From Mycolicibacterium sediminis (GTDB lineage: Bacteria; Actinomycetota; Actinomycetes; Mycobacteriales; Mycobacteriaceae): DNA of 64,000 nucleotides. The notes under the pieces are model-generated. The model was not told where the DNA came from, ran no database searches, and worked only from the letters and a program-made list of their open reading frames with translations. A program made the translations under genes and the position numbers. The DNA lies in assembly GCF_010731735.1 (NCBI RefSeq), contig NZ_AP022588.1:4464001-4528000 (forward strand), read 5' to 3'. This document shows, piece by piece, positions 1 through 8,692 of this stretch (position 1 is the first letter of the stretch; every line of letters starts with the position of its first letter).

Positions 1-1707
1 CCCGACGGCTACACCTACTTCAAGGAGGAGGTCGGCGGGCTCGTCATCGGCGGGTTCGAGCCCGAGGCGAAACCGTGGGTCGGTCCCGACGCCATCCCGT
101 ACCCGTTCGAATTCCAGCTACTGGAGGAGGATTGGGAGCACTTCCAGATCCTGATGGACAACGCCCTGCTGCGGATCCCGGTGCTGGAGGAGACCGGGCT
201 GAAGAAGCTCTACAACGGCCCCGAGAGCTTCACACCCGACAACCAGTTCATCCTCGGTGAGGCGCCGGAGTGCGGGAACTACTTCGTGGCAGCGGGTTTC
301 AACTCCGTCGGGATCGCGTCGGCGGGCGGTGCCGGGCGGGCACTGGCCGAGTGGATCGTCGAGGGGGCTCCGACGACCGACCTCACCGGCGTCGACATCC
401 GCCGCTTCGCGCCGTTCAACGGCAACAACCGCTGGCTGCACGACCGTGTCGCCGAGGTCCTGGGCCTGCACTACGAGATCCCCTGGCCGAACCGAGAGAT
501 GAGCACGGCGCGTCCCTTCCGCCGCTCGCCGGTGCACCACCTGCTGGCCGCGGCGAACGCCAACTTCGGCAGCCGCATGGGATGGGAACGGGCGAACTTC
601 TTCGCACCGGCCGGGTCGGAACCGGTGATCGAGTACTCCTGGGGCAAGCAGAACTGGCTGCCGTGGTCGGCCGCCGAGCAGACCGCCACCCGCACCGCGG
701 TCGCCGTGTTCGACCAGACGTCGTTCTCGAAGTACCTCGTCGTCGGCCCGGACGCCGAGGCCGCCCTGCAGTGGCTGTGCACCGCCGACATGGCCGTCGA
801 GGTCGGCTCGTGCGTGTACACCGGCATGTTGAACGCGCGCGGCACCTACGAGGCTGACGTGACGGTGACCCGGACCGCCGAGAACGAGTACCTGATGGTC
901 AGCAGCGCGGCCACCACGGAACGCGACAGGGACCACGTCACGCGGAACCTGCCCGCGGGCTGTCGCGCCGAGGTCGTCGACGTCACCTCCGCGATGGCGG
1001 TCTTCGGCGTGATGGGGCCGCGCTCCCGGGAACTGCTGTCGCCGCTCAGCGACGCCGACCTGTCGGACGAGGCGTTCCCGTTCGGCACCAGCCGTCGGAT
1101 CACGTTGGGCTACGGCGGTGTTCGCGCGACCCGCATCACCTACGTCGGTGAACTCGGGTGGGAGCTCTACGTGCCTGCGGAGTTCGCCGTCGGCGTCTAC
1201 GAGGACCTGCTGACCGCGGGCGAGGCGCTCGGCGTCGCGCGCGGCGGCTACTACGCCATCGAGTCGCTGCGGCTGGAGAAGGGGTACCGGGCGTTCGGCC
1301 GCGAGCTGACCCCGAACGTGGATCCCGTCGAGGCCGGGCTGCTGTTCACGTGCAAGCTCGGCACCGACGTCGACTTCCTCGGTCGCGCCGCGGTCGAGAA
1401 GGCCAGGGCCGACGGACGTCCGAGCAGGGTGGTGAGCTTCGCCGTGGCCTCGCCCGACGCGATGCTGTGGGGTGGCGAGCTGGTCCTGCGGGACGGCGTC
1501 GTCGCAGGACAGGTCACGTCGGCGGCGTGGGGCGAGACATGCAGATCGTGCGTAGGGCTGGCGAACGTGCGCTCGGCGGACGGGTCACCGGTCGACGCGG
1601 CGTGGCTCGACACCGGTGGCTACGAGGTGAACGTCGGTGGGACGCGGTACCCGATCACGCTGTCGCGCAGGCCGATCTACGATCCGACGAACGCTCGGAT
1701 ACGGTGA
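1..1707 (+). CDS. FAD-dependent dimethylglycine/sarcosine dehydrogenase-type enzyme (5' end missing)
   Basis: The frame is open from base 1, so the N-terminus (with the FAD-binding motif) lies outside the window. What remains is the tail of a DAO-type FAD domain (about residues 1-125), a short FAO linker domain, then a GcvT-like folate-binding aminomethyltransferase domain with the typical YVGELGWELYVP segment. This order (DAO, FAO, GcvT) is that of dimethylglycine and sarcosine dehydrogenases, which oxidatively demethylate N-methylated amino acids and pass the one-carbon unit to tetrahydrofolate. The substrate cannot be told from the visible part. The alpha/beta hydrolase gene follows after 71 bases on the same strand. 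Confidence 0.85.
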   Translation, partial: PDGYTYFKEEVGGLVIGGFEPEAKPWVGPDAIPYPFEFQLLEEDWEHFQILMDNALLRIPVLEETGLKKLYNGPESFTPDNQFILGEAPECGNYFVAAGFNSVGIASAGGAGRALAEWIVEGAPTTDLTGVDIRRFAPFNGNNRWLHDRVAEVLGLHYEIPWPNREMSTARPFRRSPVHHLLAAANANFGSRMGWERANFFAPAGSEPVIEYSWGKQNWLPWSAAEQTATRTAVAVFDQTSFSKYLVVGPDAEAALQWLCTADMAVEVGSCVYTGMLNARGTYEADVTVTRTAENEYLMVSSAATTERDRDHVTRNLPAGCRAEVVDVTSAMAVFGVMGPRSRELLSPLSDADLSDEAFPFGTSRRITLGYGGVRATRITYVGELGWELYVPAEFAVGVYEDLLTAGEALGVARGGYYAIESLRLEKGYRAFGRELTPNVDPVEAGLLFTCKLGTDVDFLGRAAVEKARADGRPSRVVSFAVASPDAMLWGGELVLRDGVVAGQVTSAAWGETCRSCVGLANVRSADGSPVDAAWLDTGGYEVNVGGTRYPITLSRRPIYDPTNARIR

Positions 1708-1778
1708 CGTCGCCGAGCGACGTCGAGGGGGGACATCGATCGAATGGAAGGACGATCCGTGTGGGGAGGAAGCGGAAC

Positions 1779-2987
1779 GTGACGCAACTGTTGGACGACG
1801 TCGAGATGGACGCCCAGCTGAGCCGGACGCTGATCGCCGTCGCCGCCGAGGCGGCCGATCTGGGCGAGGCGCTGGCGACCGCCGGACGGACCATCCCGGG
1901 GGACTACGACTCGTGGTTCGAGGAGTGGTCGGCGACGGCCGAGGTGGCCCGCCAGCTCGCCGACGACGCGCTGGCGAAGGGCCGCGCGGTGACCGCCCGC
2001 AAGGCCTACCTGCGCGCCGCGGAGTACTGGCGCCAGTCGTTCTTCTTCATCCGCCACGACATCACCGACGAACGGCTGCTGCGCGCGTGGCGCGAACATC
2101 GCGCGGCGTTCCGGGCGGCGCTGCCACTGCTCGAGTGGTCCAGCGTGATCGCGGAGATTCCGTACGACGGCGTGACCATGACCGGGTACTTCTTCAAGGC
2201 CGCCGACGACGGCGTCCCGCGGCCCACCGTGATGGCCCCCTGCGGTTTCGACTCGACCGCCGAGGCCGGGTACCTCGCCACCGGGTACATGGCCCTACCG
2301 CGCGGCTACAACTTCTTCGTCTTCGAGGGTCCCGGGCAGGGTGGCATGCTCTTCGAGCACGGCAAGACCTTCCGGCCCGACTACGAGGTGCCGTTCCGGG
2401 CCGCCTTCGACTGGCTGCTCGGCCGGATCGGCGTCCACCCCCAGGCCGTCGCCGTCCTGGGCCGCTCGTTCGGCGGCTTCCTCGGGCCTCGTGCCACCGC
2501 CTTCGAGCCGCGCGTCGCCGCGCTCATCGCCGATCCCGGTCAGTACGACTTCGAGTCCCGCCTCGGTGGCCTGGCCGACCGCGTCCCCGGTGATCCCGAG
2601 CGATTCCTGGACCGCCTGACCGACGCCGATCCCGAACTGGACGCCGCCCTCGAGGAGGTGGTGTCCGATCCGCGGTCCCGGGAGTGGTTCGGATCGCGCA
2701 TGGCGGCCATGGGCACCCGCACCGTCGGCGACTTCCTGCGCAAGCAGCTGGAGTTCACCCTCGACGGCGTCGTGAACGACATCCGGTGCCCGACGCTGCT
2801 GACGGAGGGCGAGGGTGACTTCGCCGCGCAGGGCGAGATCCTCTACGAGAAGCTCAGGTGCCCCAAGCGGCTGACGACGTTCAGCGCCGAGGAGGGCGCG
2901 GGCGGACACTGCGAGGGGTTCGGCGCCACCCTGTTCGAGGGCTACGTGTTCGACTGGCTCGACGGCGTGATGGGCCGGCCGGGCTGA
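1779..2987 (+). CDS. Alpha/beta hydrolase (2,6-dihydropseudooxynicotine hydrolase/FrsA-like)
   Basis: 402-residue protein with an N-terminal helical cap (about 1-140) and a C-terminal alpha/beta hydrolase domain. The nucleophile elbow is GRSFGG (Ser230), the acid lies in the TEGEGD segment and the histidine in GAGGHCEG near the end. This cap-plus-core layout resembles C-C or ester hydrolases of the pseudooxynicotine hydrolase group. The GTG at 1779 is chosen because GGGAGGAAG ends 6 bases before it; the frame stays open far upstream but only as a shadow of the preceding gene. Sharing strand with the demethylating dehydrogenase suggests a common catabolic role, but no substrate can be named. 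Confidence 0.8.
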   Translation: MTQLLDDVEMDAQLSRTLIAVAAEAADLGEALATAGRTIPGDYDSWFEEWSATAEVARQLADDALAKGRAVTARKAYLRAAEYWRQSFFFIRHDITDERLLRAWREHRAAFRAALPLLEWSSVIAEIPYDGVTMTGYFFKAADDGVPRPTVMAPCGFDSTAEAGYLATGYMALPRGYNFFVFEGPGQGGMLFEHGKTFRPDYEVPFRAAFDWLLGRIGVHPQAVAVLGRSFGGFLGPRATAFEPRVAALIADPGQYDFESRLGGLADRVPGDPERFLDRLTDADPELDAALEEVVSDPRSREWFGSRMAAMGTRTVGDFLRKQLEFTLDGVVNDIRCPTLLTEGEGDFAAQGEILYEKLRCPKRLTTFSAEEGAGGHCEGFGATLFEGYVFDWLDGVMGRPG

Positions 2988-2996
2988 CCGCCGCGG

Positions 2997-3914
2997 TCAA
3001 CGCTTCTCGTCGACCGCGTCCCACAGCTCCATCAGCGAGCCCATGATCTCCTCGGCGACCCCGAGCCCGCCGAGATGGCTCTCGCCGGCCAGCGCGGTGA
3101 GTTCGGCGTCGGGCAACCGCCCGACCACGTGCTCGCCGTGCGCGAACGGCACGATGTGGTCCTTGTCGCCGTGCCACCACCGCACGGGCACCTTGACCTC
3201 GTCGAGCCGGAAACCCCAGTCCTTCGCGAACACCGCCACGTCGGCGAACGGCGCCGCGAGTTGCTTGCGGCTCCCGTTGAGCAGGTCGTCGAGGAACATC
3301 GCGCCGAACTCGGGCCGTTCGAGCAGGCGACGGTCACCGGGAGGGGAGATCCGGCCGTAGGCGTACAGCGCCACCGGGGCGATCGGCCGGATGGCGCGCA
3401 CCATCCCGACCGCCGCGAGTCGCAGCGGTAGCCCGATGAGGGGGAGCGCGGGGGCGACCTTCGAGCCGAAGCCCATCAGTCCGCCGCCGATGCCCTCCTC
3501 GCCGACCGTGGGCGCGACGCCGCCGAGCACGCCGGCGACGACCACGCGGTCGGGCATGGCCGCGGCGCAGGCCAGCGTGTAGGGGCCGCCACCGGACAGG
3601 CCGATCACGGCCATCTGGCCGATGCCCAGCACGTCGGCGATGGTGCGCAGGTCGTCGGCGAACGCCAGCACGTTGGCATACGTGTGCGGGGTCGACGAGC
3701 CGATGCCGGGGCGGTCGATGCCGATCAGCCGGATCCCGTGGTGCGCGGCGTATGCGCGCGCCTCGACGGGGATCTGACGGCGCGCGCCCGGCGTGCCGTG
3801 CAGCCAGAACATCGCGCGGCCCAGTGGATCACCGAACTCGGCGAAGCCCAGCTGGCGGTTGGCCCCGACGGCGACGTTGCCTTCCAGCTTGGGGCGCTCG
3901 ATTGACATGACCAT
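2997..3914 (-). CDS. Alpha/beta fold hydrolase
   Basis: 305-residue alpha/beta hydrolase. HGTPG (about 39-43) forms the oxyanion region, GLSGGGP carries the nucleophile Ser107, WHGDKDHIVP has the acid, and ESHLGG near the C-terminus the histidine. The full catalytic triad is present, so it should be an active esterase- or epoxide hydrolase-like enzyme of unknown substrate. ATG at 3914 is used; ATG at 3908 is an equally possible start, and neither has a clear ribosome site. It converges with the preceding hydrolase gene, with only 9 bases between their stops. Confidence 0.8.
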   Translation of the reverse strand: MVMSIERPKLEGNVAVGANRQLGFAEFGDPLGRAMFWLHGTPGARRQIPVEARAYAAHHGIRLIGIDRPGIGSSTPHTYANVLAFADDLRTIADVLGIGQMAVIGLSGGGPYTLACAAAMPDRVVVAGVLGGVAPTVGEEGIGGGLMGFGSKVAPALPLIGLPLRLAAVGMVRAIRPIAPVALYAYGRISPPGDRRLLERPEFGAMFLDDLLNGSRKQLAAPFADVAVFAKDWGFRLDEVKVPVRWWHGDKDHIVPFAHGEHVVGRLPDAELTALAGESHLGGLGVAEEIMGSLMELWDAVDEKR

Positions 3915-4051
3915 GGGCAAGAGTGTCGCACGCCCGGCAGGCCGCTCCGACCGGCTTGGCGGCTTCGCCCCGGCACACGGTGGCAAACCGCTTCCGACCA
4001 CATTCCCTGCCAACGAGCATCGAAGTGGCTGTGGGTGCGAGAATCTCGGGA

Positions 4052-4705
4052 ATGAGTGCCATACGGGTGGTGGTCGCCGACGACGACGTCCTGCTGCGGG
4101 AGGGGTTGGCGAGCCTGCTCGACCGGTCCGGGTTCGACGTCGTCGGGCAAGCCGGCGACGCCACCGGGCTCCTCGACCTCGTCCGCGACGTCCAGCCCGC
4201 GCTGGCGGTGGTCGACATCCGGATGCCCCCGACGCACAGCACCGAGGGGCTCGACGCCGCACGGAAGATCCGCGAGGAGTGGCCCGGCATCGCGATCCTG
4301 GTGCTTTCCTCGCACGTCGACGTCGACCACGCGATGGAACTGCTCGCCGGCGGACACTCCATCGGCTACCTGCTCAAGAGCCGCGTGACCGACGTCGCGG
4401 ACTTCGTCGACACCGTCGGCCGCATCGCCGGCGGCGCGTCGGTCGTCGACCCCGCGCTCGTCGCCGAGCTGGTCTCGGCACGCCGTCGCGACGATCCACT
4501 GGGAGCGCTCAGTGCCCGCGAGCGCGAGGTGCTGACGCTGATGGCGGAGGGACTGTCCAACGCGGGCATCGGGCGGCGCATCTGGGTCACCGAGGGCACC
4601 GTCGAGAAGCACGTGCGCAGCATCCTCACCAAGCTCAGCCTGCCCGAGACCGGCGACGACCACCGACGCGTCCGCGCGGTGATCATGTACCTCGACTCGC
4701 TCTGA
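4052..4705 (+). CDS. NarL/FixJ-family response regulator
   Basis: 217 residues: an N-terminal receiver domain (about 3-120) with the acidic pocket ADDD at 9-12 and phospho-acceptor Asp55 in VVDIRMPP, and a C-terminal LuxR-type helix-turn-helix (about 150-210) with the usual LSAREREVL and GTVEKHV segments. It is expected to bind DNA when phosphorylated. The likely partner is the GAF histidine kinase at 5181-6725 on the same strand, whose HisKA_3 type normally pairs with NarL-family regulators. A separate receiver-only gene lies between them on the other strand. Confidence 0.92.
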   Translation: MSAIRVVVADDDVLLREGLASLLDRSGFDVVGQAGDATGLLDLVRDVQPALAVVDIRMPPTHSTEGLDAARKIREEWPGIAILVLSSHVDVDHAMELLAGGHSIGYLLKSRVTDVADFVDTVGRIAGGASVVDPALVAELVSARRRDDPLGALSAREREVLTLMAEGLSNAGIGRRIWVTEGTVEKHVRSILTKLSLPETGDDHRRVRAVIMYLDSL

Positions 4706-4710
4706 GTCCC

Positions 4711-5070
4711 TCAGTCCCGGTGTGCGACGAGGTCGCGGATCGCGGCCGCCGACAGTGCGAACTTCGGCACGAACCCCAGCGCCGGGCTCGCCGCGATCAT
4801 GTCGGCGAAGTCATGCTCGGAGTGCGTGGAGATGAGGATGGTCGAGGGTGCAGGCGTCTCGCACTCGTTCAGCTCGGCCACCAGGTCGAAGCCACTCTCG
4901 ACCCCGAGGTCGACGTCGACGAGCGTCACGTCCGGGTGCAGGTCGCGATACTGCGCGAGCGCATCCGCGGTGTTGCTCGCGATCCCGACGACCTGGATCC
5001 CCGCCCGCTCGAGCATGGTGCGCGCGGCGTCCCGGAAGTTCGCGCTGTCGTCGACGATCAGGCAGCGCAC
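4711..5070 (-). CDS. Stand-alone receiver domain protein (CheY-like)
   Basis: 119-residue protein made only of a receiver domain: acidic pair Asp7-Asp8, phospho-acceptor Asp52 in TLVDVDLG, and the conserved lysine in VPKF. There is no output domain. The GTG start at 5070 is firm because AGGAGG lies about 6 bases upstream. It faces away from the histidine kinase (110 bases between starts) and converges on the LuxR-type regulator with 5 bases between stops. It could be a phosphate sink or a second target of the same kinase. Confidence 0.88.
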   Translation of the reverse strand: MRCLIVDDSANFRDAARTMLERAGIQVVGIASNTADALAQYRDLHPDVTLVDVDLGVESGFDLVAELNECETPAPSTILISTHSEHDFADMIAASPALGFVPKFALSAAAIRDLVAHRD

Positions 5071-5180
5071 GAGATACCTCCTGAATACGACATCCTTCGA
5101 GTGTGGCAGCGGCGCGCAGCCAGGGCATTGCTGCTAGCTGGAAACACCGCATTCCCGCTGACGCACTACCATCCGGATCG

Positions 5181-6725
5181 ATGACCGACCACGGAGAACG
5201 TCGAGACGCGCAGCGGCCGCTCCGCAGTCGCCTGCTCGGCGTGGTGCTGCGCCCCGACGCACGGCCGCTCGGCTGGGGGATCGTGGTGGCGATCGGCTTC
5301 CTCGCCGCCGAGACCGCGGTCGTGCTGGTGCTGGCGCGCGTGGCGCCGGAGAACGCGTTCGGCGCGATCTTCCTGCTCGGAGTGCTCGTCGTATCCGCCG
5401 GCTGGCACGTCGGGCTCGCCGTCGCGATGTCGATCGCCAGCACGCTCGTCTACCTGTCCTTCCACCTCGACGGTGTCGCCGCCGCGCTGTTCGTGTTCCT
5501 TCCGGTGGCGCTGCTGGCCAACGTCCTCGCCGGGCAGGCACGGCTGCGGGCCGCCGAGTCCGAGCGGCGCAGACGGGAGGCCGACGCGCTGGCCCGTCAG
5601 CAGGCCGCGCTGCGCCGCGTCGCCACACTGGTCGCCCGCGGCGCCGAGCCCAGCGAGGTCTATCCGGTGGCCGTCACGGAGCTCGCGCGCGGTCTCGGCG
5701 TCGAGCACGTCACGCTGACGAAGTACGAGACGGACGACACCTGCGTGGTGCTCGCCGCGGTCGACGCGACCGACAGGCTGAAGCTGGTCGTCGGCGAGCG
5801 GCTGTCGCTGGACGGTGACAGCGTCACCGCACGGGTGCACCGCACCGGCACGCCCGCCCGGGTCGACGACTACGACGGGGTCGCGGGCTCGATCGCGACG
5901 CGACTGCGCGATCTCGGCCTGCGTTCGGGTGTCGGCGCGCCCGTCGTCGTCGACGGCAAGACCCGCTGTGCGCTGATCGTCGGCTCCGCCGCGTCCGACC
6001 CGATGCCACCGCAGGCCGAGGAGCAGATCTGCGACTTCGCCGACCTGATCGGCACCGCGATCCGCAACGCGGAGAACCGCGAGGAACTCAAGGCGTCGCG
6101 CTCGCGGATCGTCGCGGCGGCCGACCAGGCCCGCCGCGGGATCGAACGCGACCTGCACGACGGCGCCCAGCAGCGCATCGTGTCACTGGGTCTGGGGTTG
6201 CGGACGCTGGAGGCGTCGATGCCCGAGGGCGACGCCGCGCTGCGCCACCAGGTGGAGAACCTGATCAACGGCATGGCCGACCTCTATACCGAACTCCAGG
6301 AGCTGTCCCGCGGCATCCACCCGGCGATCCTGTCCAAGGGTGGGCTCGCACCCGCACTGAAGACGCTGGCGCGTCGTTCGGTAGTGCCCGTCGGGCTCGA
6401 GCTGTCGGTGGCGGGCCGGTTGCCCGAGCCGATCGAGGTCGCCGCCTATTACGTGGTGGCCGAGTCGCTCGTCAACGTCGCCAAGCACGCCGAGGCGTCC
6501 GAGGTGGTGGTGCGGGCAACCCTCGACGACGCCGCACTGACGCTGGTGATCGCCGACGACGGCGTCGGGGGAGCGGCGACCGGAGGCGGCAGCGGCCTGA
6601 TCGGCCTCAAGGACCGGGTGGCGGCCGTCTCGGGTGAGCTGGCCGTTGCGAGCCGGACCGGTGTCGGCACGACGGTCACCGCACGCATCCCCGTGCCCGC
6701 GGCCGAACTCGTCGCCGCCGAGTGA
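5181..6725 (+). CDS. Membrane-anchored sensor histidine kinase with GAF domain
   Basis: 514 residues. Four or so hydrophobic helices (about 30-120, resembling the DUF4118/KdpD membrane block) are followed by a short coiled linker, a GAF domain (about 135-295), a HisKA_3 dimerisation domain with ERDLHDGAQQR (His326 as phospho-acceptor), and a HATPase_c domain with an N-box (ESLVNVAKHAEA), DDGVGG and GLIGLKDR segments. This is the NarX/DegS/LiaS type of kinase. The signal is unknown; the GAF domain could sense a small ligand, haem or redox state, as in mycobacterial DosS, but no ligand residues are obvious. Confidence 0.9.
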   Translation: MTDHGERRDAQRPLRSRLLGVVLRPDARPLGWGIVVAIGFLAAETAVVLVLARVAPENAFGAIFLLGVLVVSAGWHVGLAVAMSIASTLVYLSFHLDGVAAALFVFLPVALLANVLAGQARLRAAESERRRREADALARQQAALRRVATLVARGAEPSEVYPVAVTELARGLGVEHVTLTKYETDDTCVVLAAVDATDRLKLVVGERLSLDGDSVTARVHRTGTPARVDDYDGVAGSIATRLRDLGLRSGVGAPVVVDGKTRCALIVGSAASDPMPPQAEEQICDFADLIGTAIRNAENREELKASRSRIVAAADQARRGIERDLHDGAQQRIVSLGLGLRTLEASMPEGDAALRHQVENLINGMADLYTELQELSRGIHPAILSKGGLAPALKTLARRSVVPVGLELSVAGRLPEPIEVAAYYVVAESLVNVAKHAEASEVVVRATLDDAALTLVIADDGVGGAATGGGSGLIGLKDRVAAVSGELAVASRTGVGTTVTARIPVPAAELVAAE

Positions 6726-6732
6726 CCCGCCC

Positions 6733-8172
6733 CTAGACGCCGATCCACGCGGCAGGGTGCCGGTCCCACCACGGCATCGCGTCCTCGAGTTGGGCGGCGA
6801 GCTGCAGCAGGACCGTCTCGTCGGCCGCCATCAGCTGCACACCGATCGGCAGACCCTCTGCGCTGACGCCCAGCGGCAGCGAGATCGCCGCCCACCCCGT
6901 CACGTTGGCCAGCGTCGTCCACCCCGTCGTCGCGAACTCCACGTCGAAGAACGCGCGCGTGGTGCCGCGGGGCCGGTCGAGCAGCGCATACGGCGGCGGC
7001 AACGTCAGCAGCGTCGGCACCAAGAGCACGTCGTGCTCGCCCATGCTCGCGACGAACCGCCGGGTCTGGGCGTGCACGGCGCCGATCGCCTCGGCGTAGG
7101 CCACCCCGGTGGTGTGGAATCCCTCCCGGATCATCACCCAGGTGCTGTCCTCGAACTCGTCCTCGCGGGGTTCGCGACCCAGGTGCTCCTTGGCGAACGC
7201 GTGCAACTGGGCGTTGCTGACCGTGTGCAGCACGGCGATGGCGTCGGCCACCGCGTCGGGGTCGACGGTCGGAGCGCCCGCGTCGACGTGATGACCCAGT
7301 TCCTCCAGCACGCCTGCCACGGCGTGGACGGCGGCGGCGACCTCGGGATGGGTGCCGGCACCGGGGAAGGGTGACTCGGAGGTGGTGAGAATCCGTCGCC
7401 CCTCGACGGGGGCGGCCAGCGCCGCGAGGAAGCCGGTGGACGACGGCGCGGTGTAGGGGTCACCGGGCGCAGATCCGGCGACGGCGTCGAGCAGCGCCGC
7501 GCTGTCGCGGACGGTGCGGGTCAGTGCGTGCTCGTTGACCAGCCCCTCCAGGCCGTGCCCGCCGCCCGGGGCGAACGACGTCCGGCCGCGGCGCGGCTTC
7601 AGCCCGACGAGCCCGCAGCACGACGCGGGCACCCGGATCGAACCCGTGCCGTCACCGCCGGAGGCGGCGGGCACCACACCCGCTGCCACCGCGGCGGCCG
7701 ACCCGCCACTCGACCCACCGGGCGTGACGCCATCCGACCACGGGTTGGCCGTCCGACCGAACAGCGACGGCTCGGTGGTGCAGTGATTGCCCCACTCGGG
7801 GGTGTTGGTCTTGCCGAACACGACGAGGCCCGCGTCGAGGTAGCGGTCCACGATCCACGCGTTCTCGGTCGCGACGTGCGTACGCAGTGCCCGTGAGCCC
7901 ATCGCCTCGGGCGCACCGGCCAGCGACGCGCCGAGGTCCTTCAGCAGGAAGGGGACGCCCGCCAGGGGACCGCCCCCCCGTGCGACCGTCTTCGCCTGGT
8001 CCCGGCCGGGGTCGAACAGGTCGGTGACGATGGCGTTCAGGCCGCGGGTGGCCTCGACCCGGAGGATCGCCGCCTCGAGGAGTTCGGTGGCGGTGAGGTC
8101 GCCTGCGGCCACCAGGGCGGCCTGCCCGAGGGCGTCGACGTCGGCCAATTCGCGTGCAGAGGTGAGGTCCAT
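6733..8172 (-). CDS. Amidase signature family amidase
   Basis: 479 residues with the full amidase-signature triad: Lys78 in PFLLKDLG, the cis-Ser at 154 in GGSSGGS, and nucleophile Ser178 in DGTGSIR. These positions match those in GatA-type enzymes. The MGSRAL and EWGNH segments are typical of 6-aminohexanoate-cyclic-dimer hydrolase/NylA-like relatives, which hydrolyse amide bonds; the substrate is not predictable. There are no GatB or GatC genes nearby, so this is a free-standing amidase. Its stop lies 7 bases from the stop of the convergent histidine kinase. Confidence 0.9.
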   Translation of the reverse strand: MDLTSARELADVDALGQAALVAAGDLTATELLEAAILRVEATRGLNAIVTDLFDPGRDQAKTVARGGGPLAGVPFLLKDLGASLAGAPEAMGSRALRTHVATENAWIVDRYLDAGLVVFGKTNTPEWGNHCTTEPSLFGRTANPWSDGVTPGGSSGGSAAAVAAGVVPAASGGDGTGSIRVPASCCGLVGLKPRRGRTSFAPGGGHGLEGLVNEHALTRTVRDSAALLDAVAGSAPGDPYTAPSSTGFLAALAAPVEGRRILTTSESPFPGAGTHPEVAAAVHAVAGVLEELGHHVDAGAPTVDPDAVADAIAVLHTVSNAQLHAFAKEHLGREPREDEFEDSTWVMIREGFHTTGVAYAEAIGAVHAQTRRFVASMGEHDVLLVPTLLTLPPPYALLDRPRGTTRAFFDVEFATTGWTTLANVTGWAAISLPLGVSAEGLPIGVQLMAADETVLLQLAAQLEDAMPWWDRHPAAWIGV

Positions 8173-8221
8173 CGACTCGGATCATGCGGGCTCCCAGCCG
8201 GTTCGGCAACCCGACGCCCGG

Positions 8222-8683
8222 TCACCGCAGCGGGATGTCGACCCCGTGCTCCGATTCGGGCCGCGGACCGAACAGCCGGCGCTCCGACTCGGCCATCGGC
8301 ACGTCGTTGATGCTGGCCTCGCGGCGCCGCATCAAGCCGTGCTCGTCGAACTCCCACAGCTCGTTGCCGTAGCTGCGGAACCACGCGCCGGCGGCGTCGT
8401 GCCACTCGTACTGGAAGCGCACGGCGATGCGATCGCCGTCGTAGGACCACAGGCTCTTGCGCAGCGCGTAGTCCAGTTCCCGGTTCCACTTCGCGGTCAG
8501 GAAGTCGACGATCGCCGCGCGGCCCGTGACGAACACGTCGCGGTTGCGCCACTGCGAGTCCTCCGTGTACGCGAGGCTCACCCGTTCGGGGTCGCGGGTG
8601 TTCCACGCATCCTCGGCGGCCTGGACCTTGGCCGTCGCCGACGCCAAGTCGAACGGAGGGAACGGTGGCCGCGACTCGGACAC
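8222..8683 (-). CDS. NTF2-like protein, DUF1348 family
   Basis: 153 residues of a SnoaL/NTF2-like cone fold, recognised from WNTRDPERV, SQWRNRD, KWNRELDY and the FQYEWHD strand typical of DUF1348 proteins. Function of the family is not established. GTG at 8683 is chosen because AGGAG lies 7 bases upstream. The gene lies between amidase and TerC genes on the same strand; the 9-base gap to the TerC stop suggests co-transcription with TerC. Confidence 0.85.
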   Translation of the reverse strand: MSESRPPFPPFDLASATAKVQAAEDAWNTRDPERVSLAYTEDSQWRNRDVFVTGRAAIVDFLTAKWNRELDYALRKSLWSYDGDRIAVRFQYEWHDAAGAWFRSYGNELWEFDEHGLMRRREASINDVPMAESERRLFGPRPESEHGVDIPLR

Positions 8684-8692
8684 GGGTGACTC

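Noticed and set aside
1158..1778. Long N-terminal extension of the alpha/beta hydrolase
   Set aside because: The extension overlaps the end of the dehydrogenase gene and reads as arginine-rich sequence; a clear ribosome site precedes GTG 1779.
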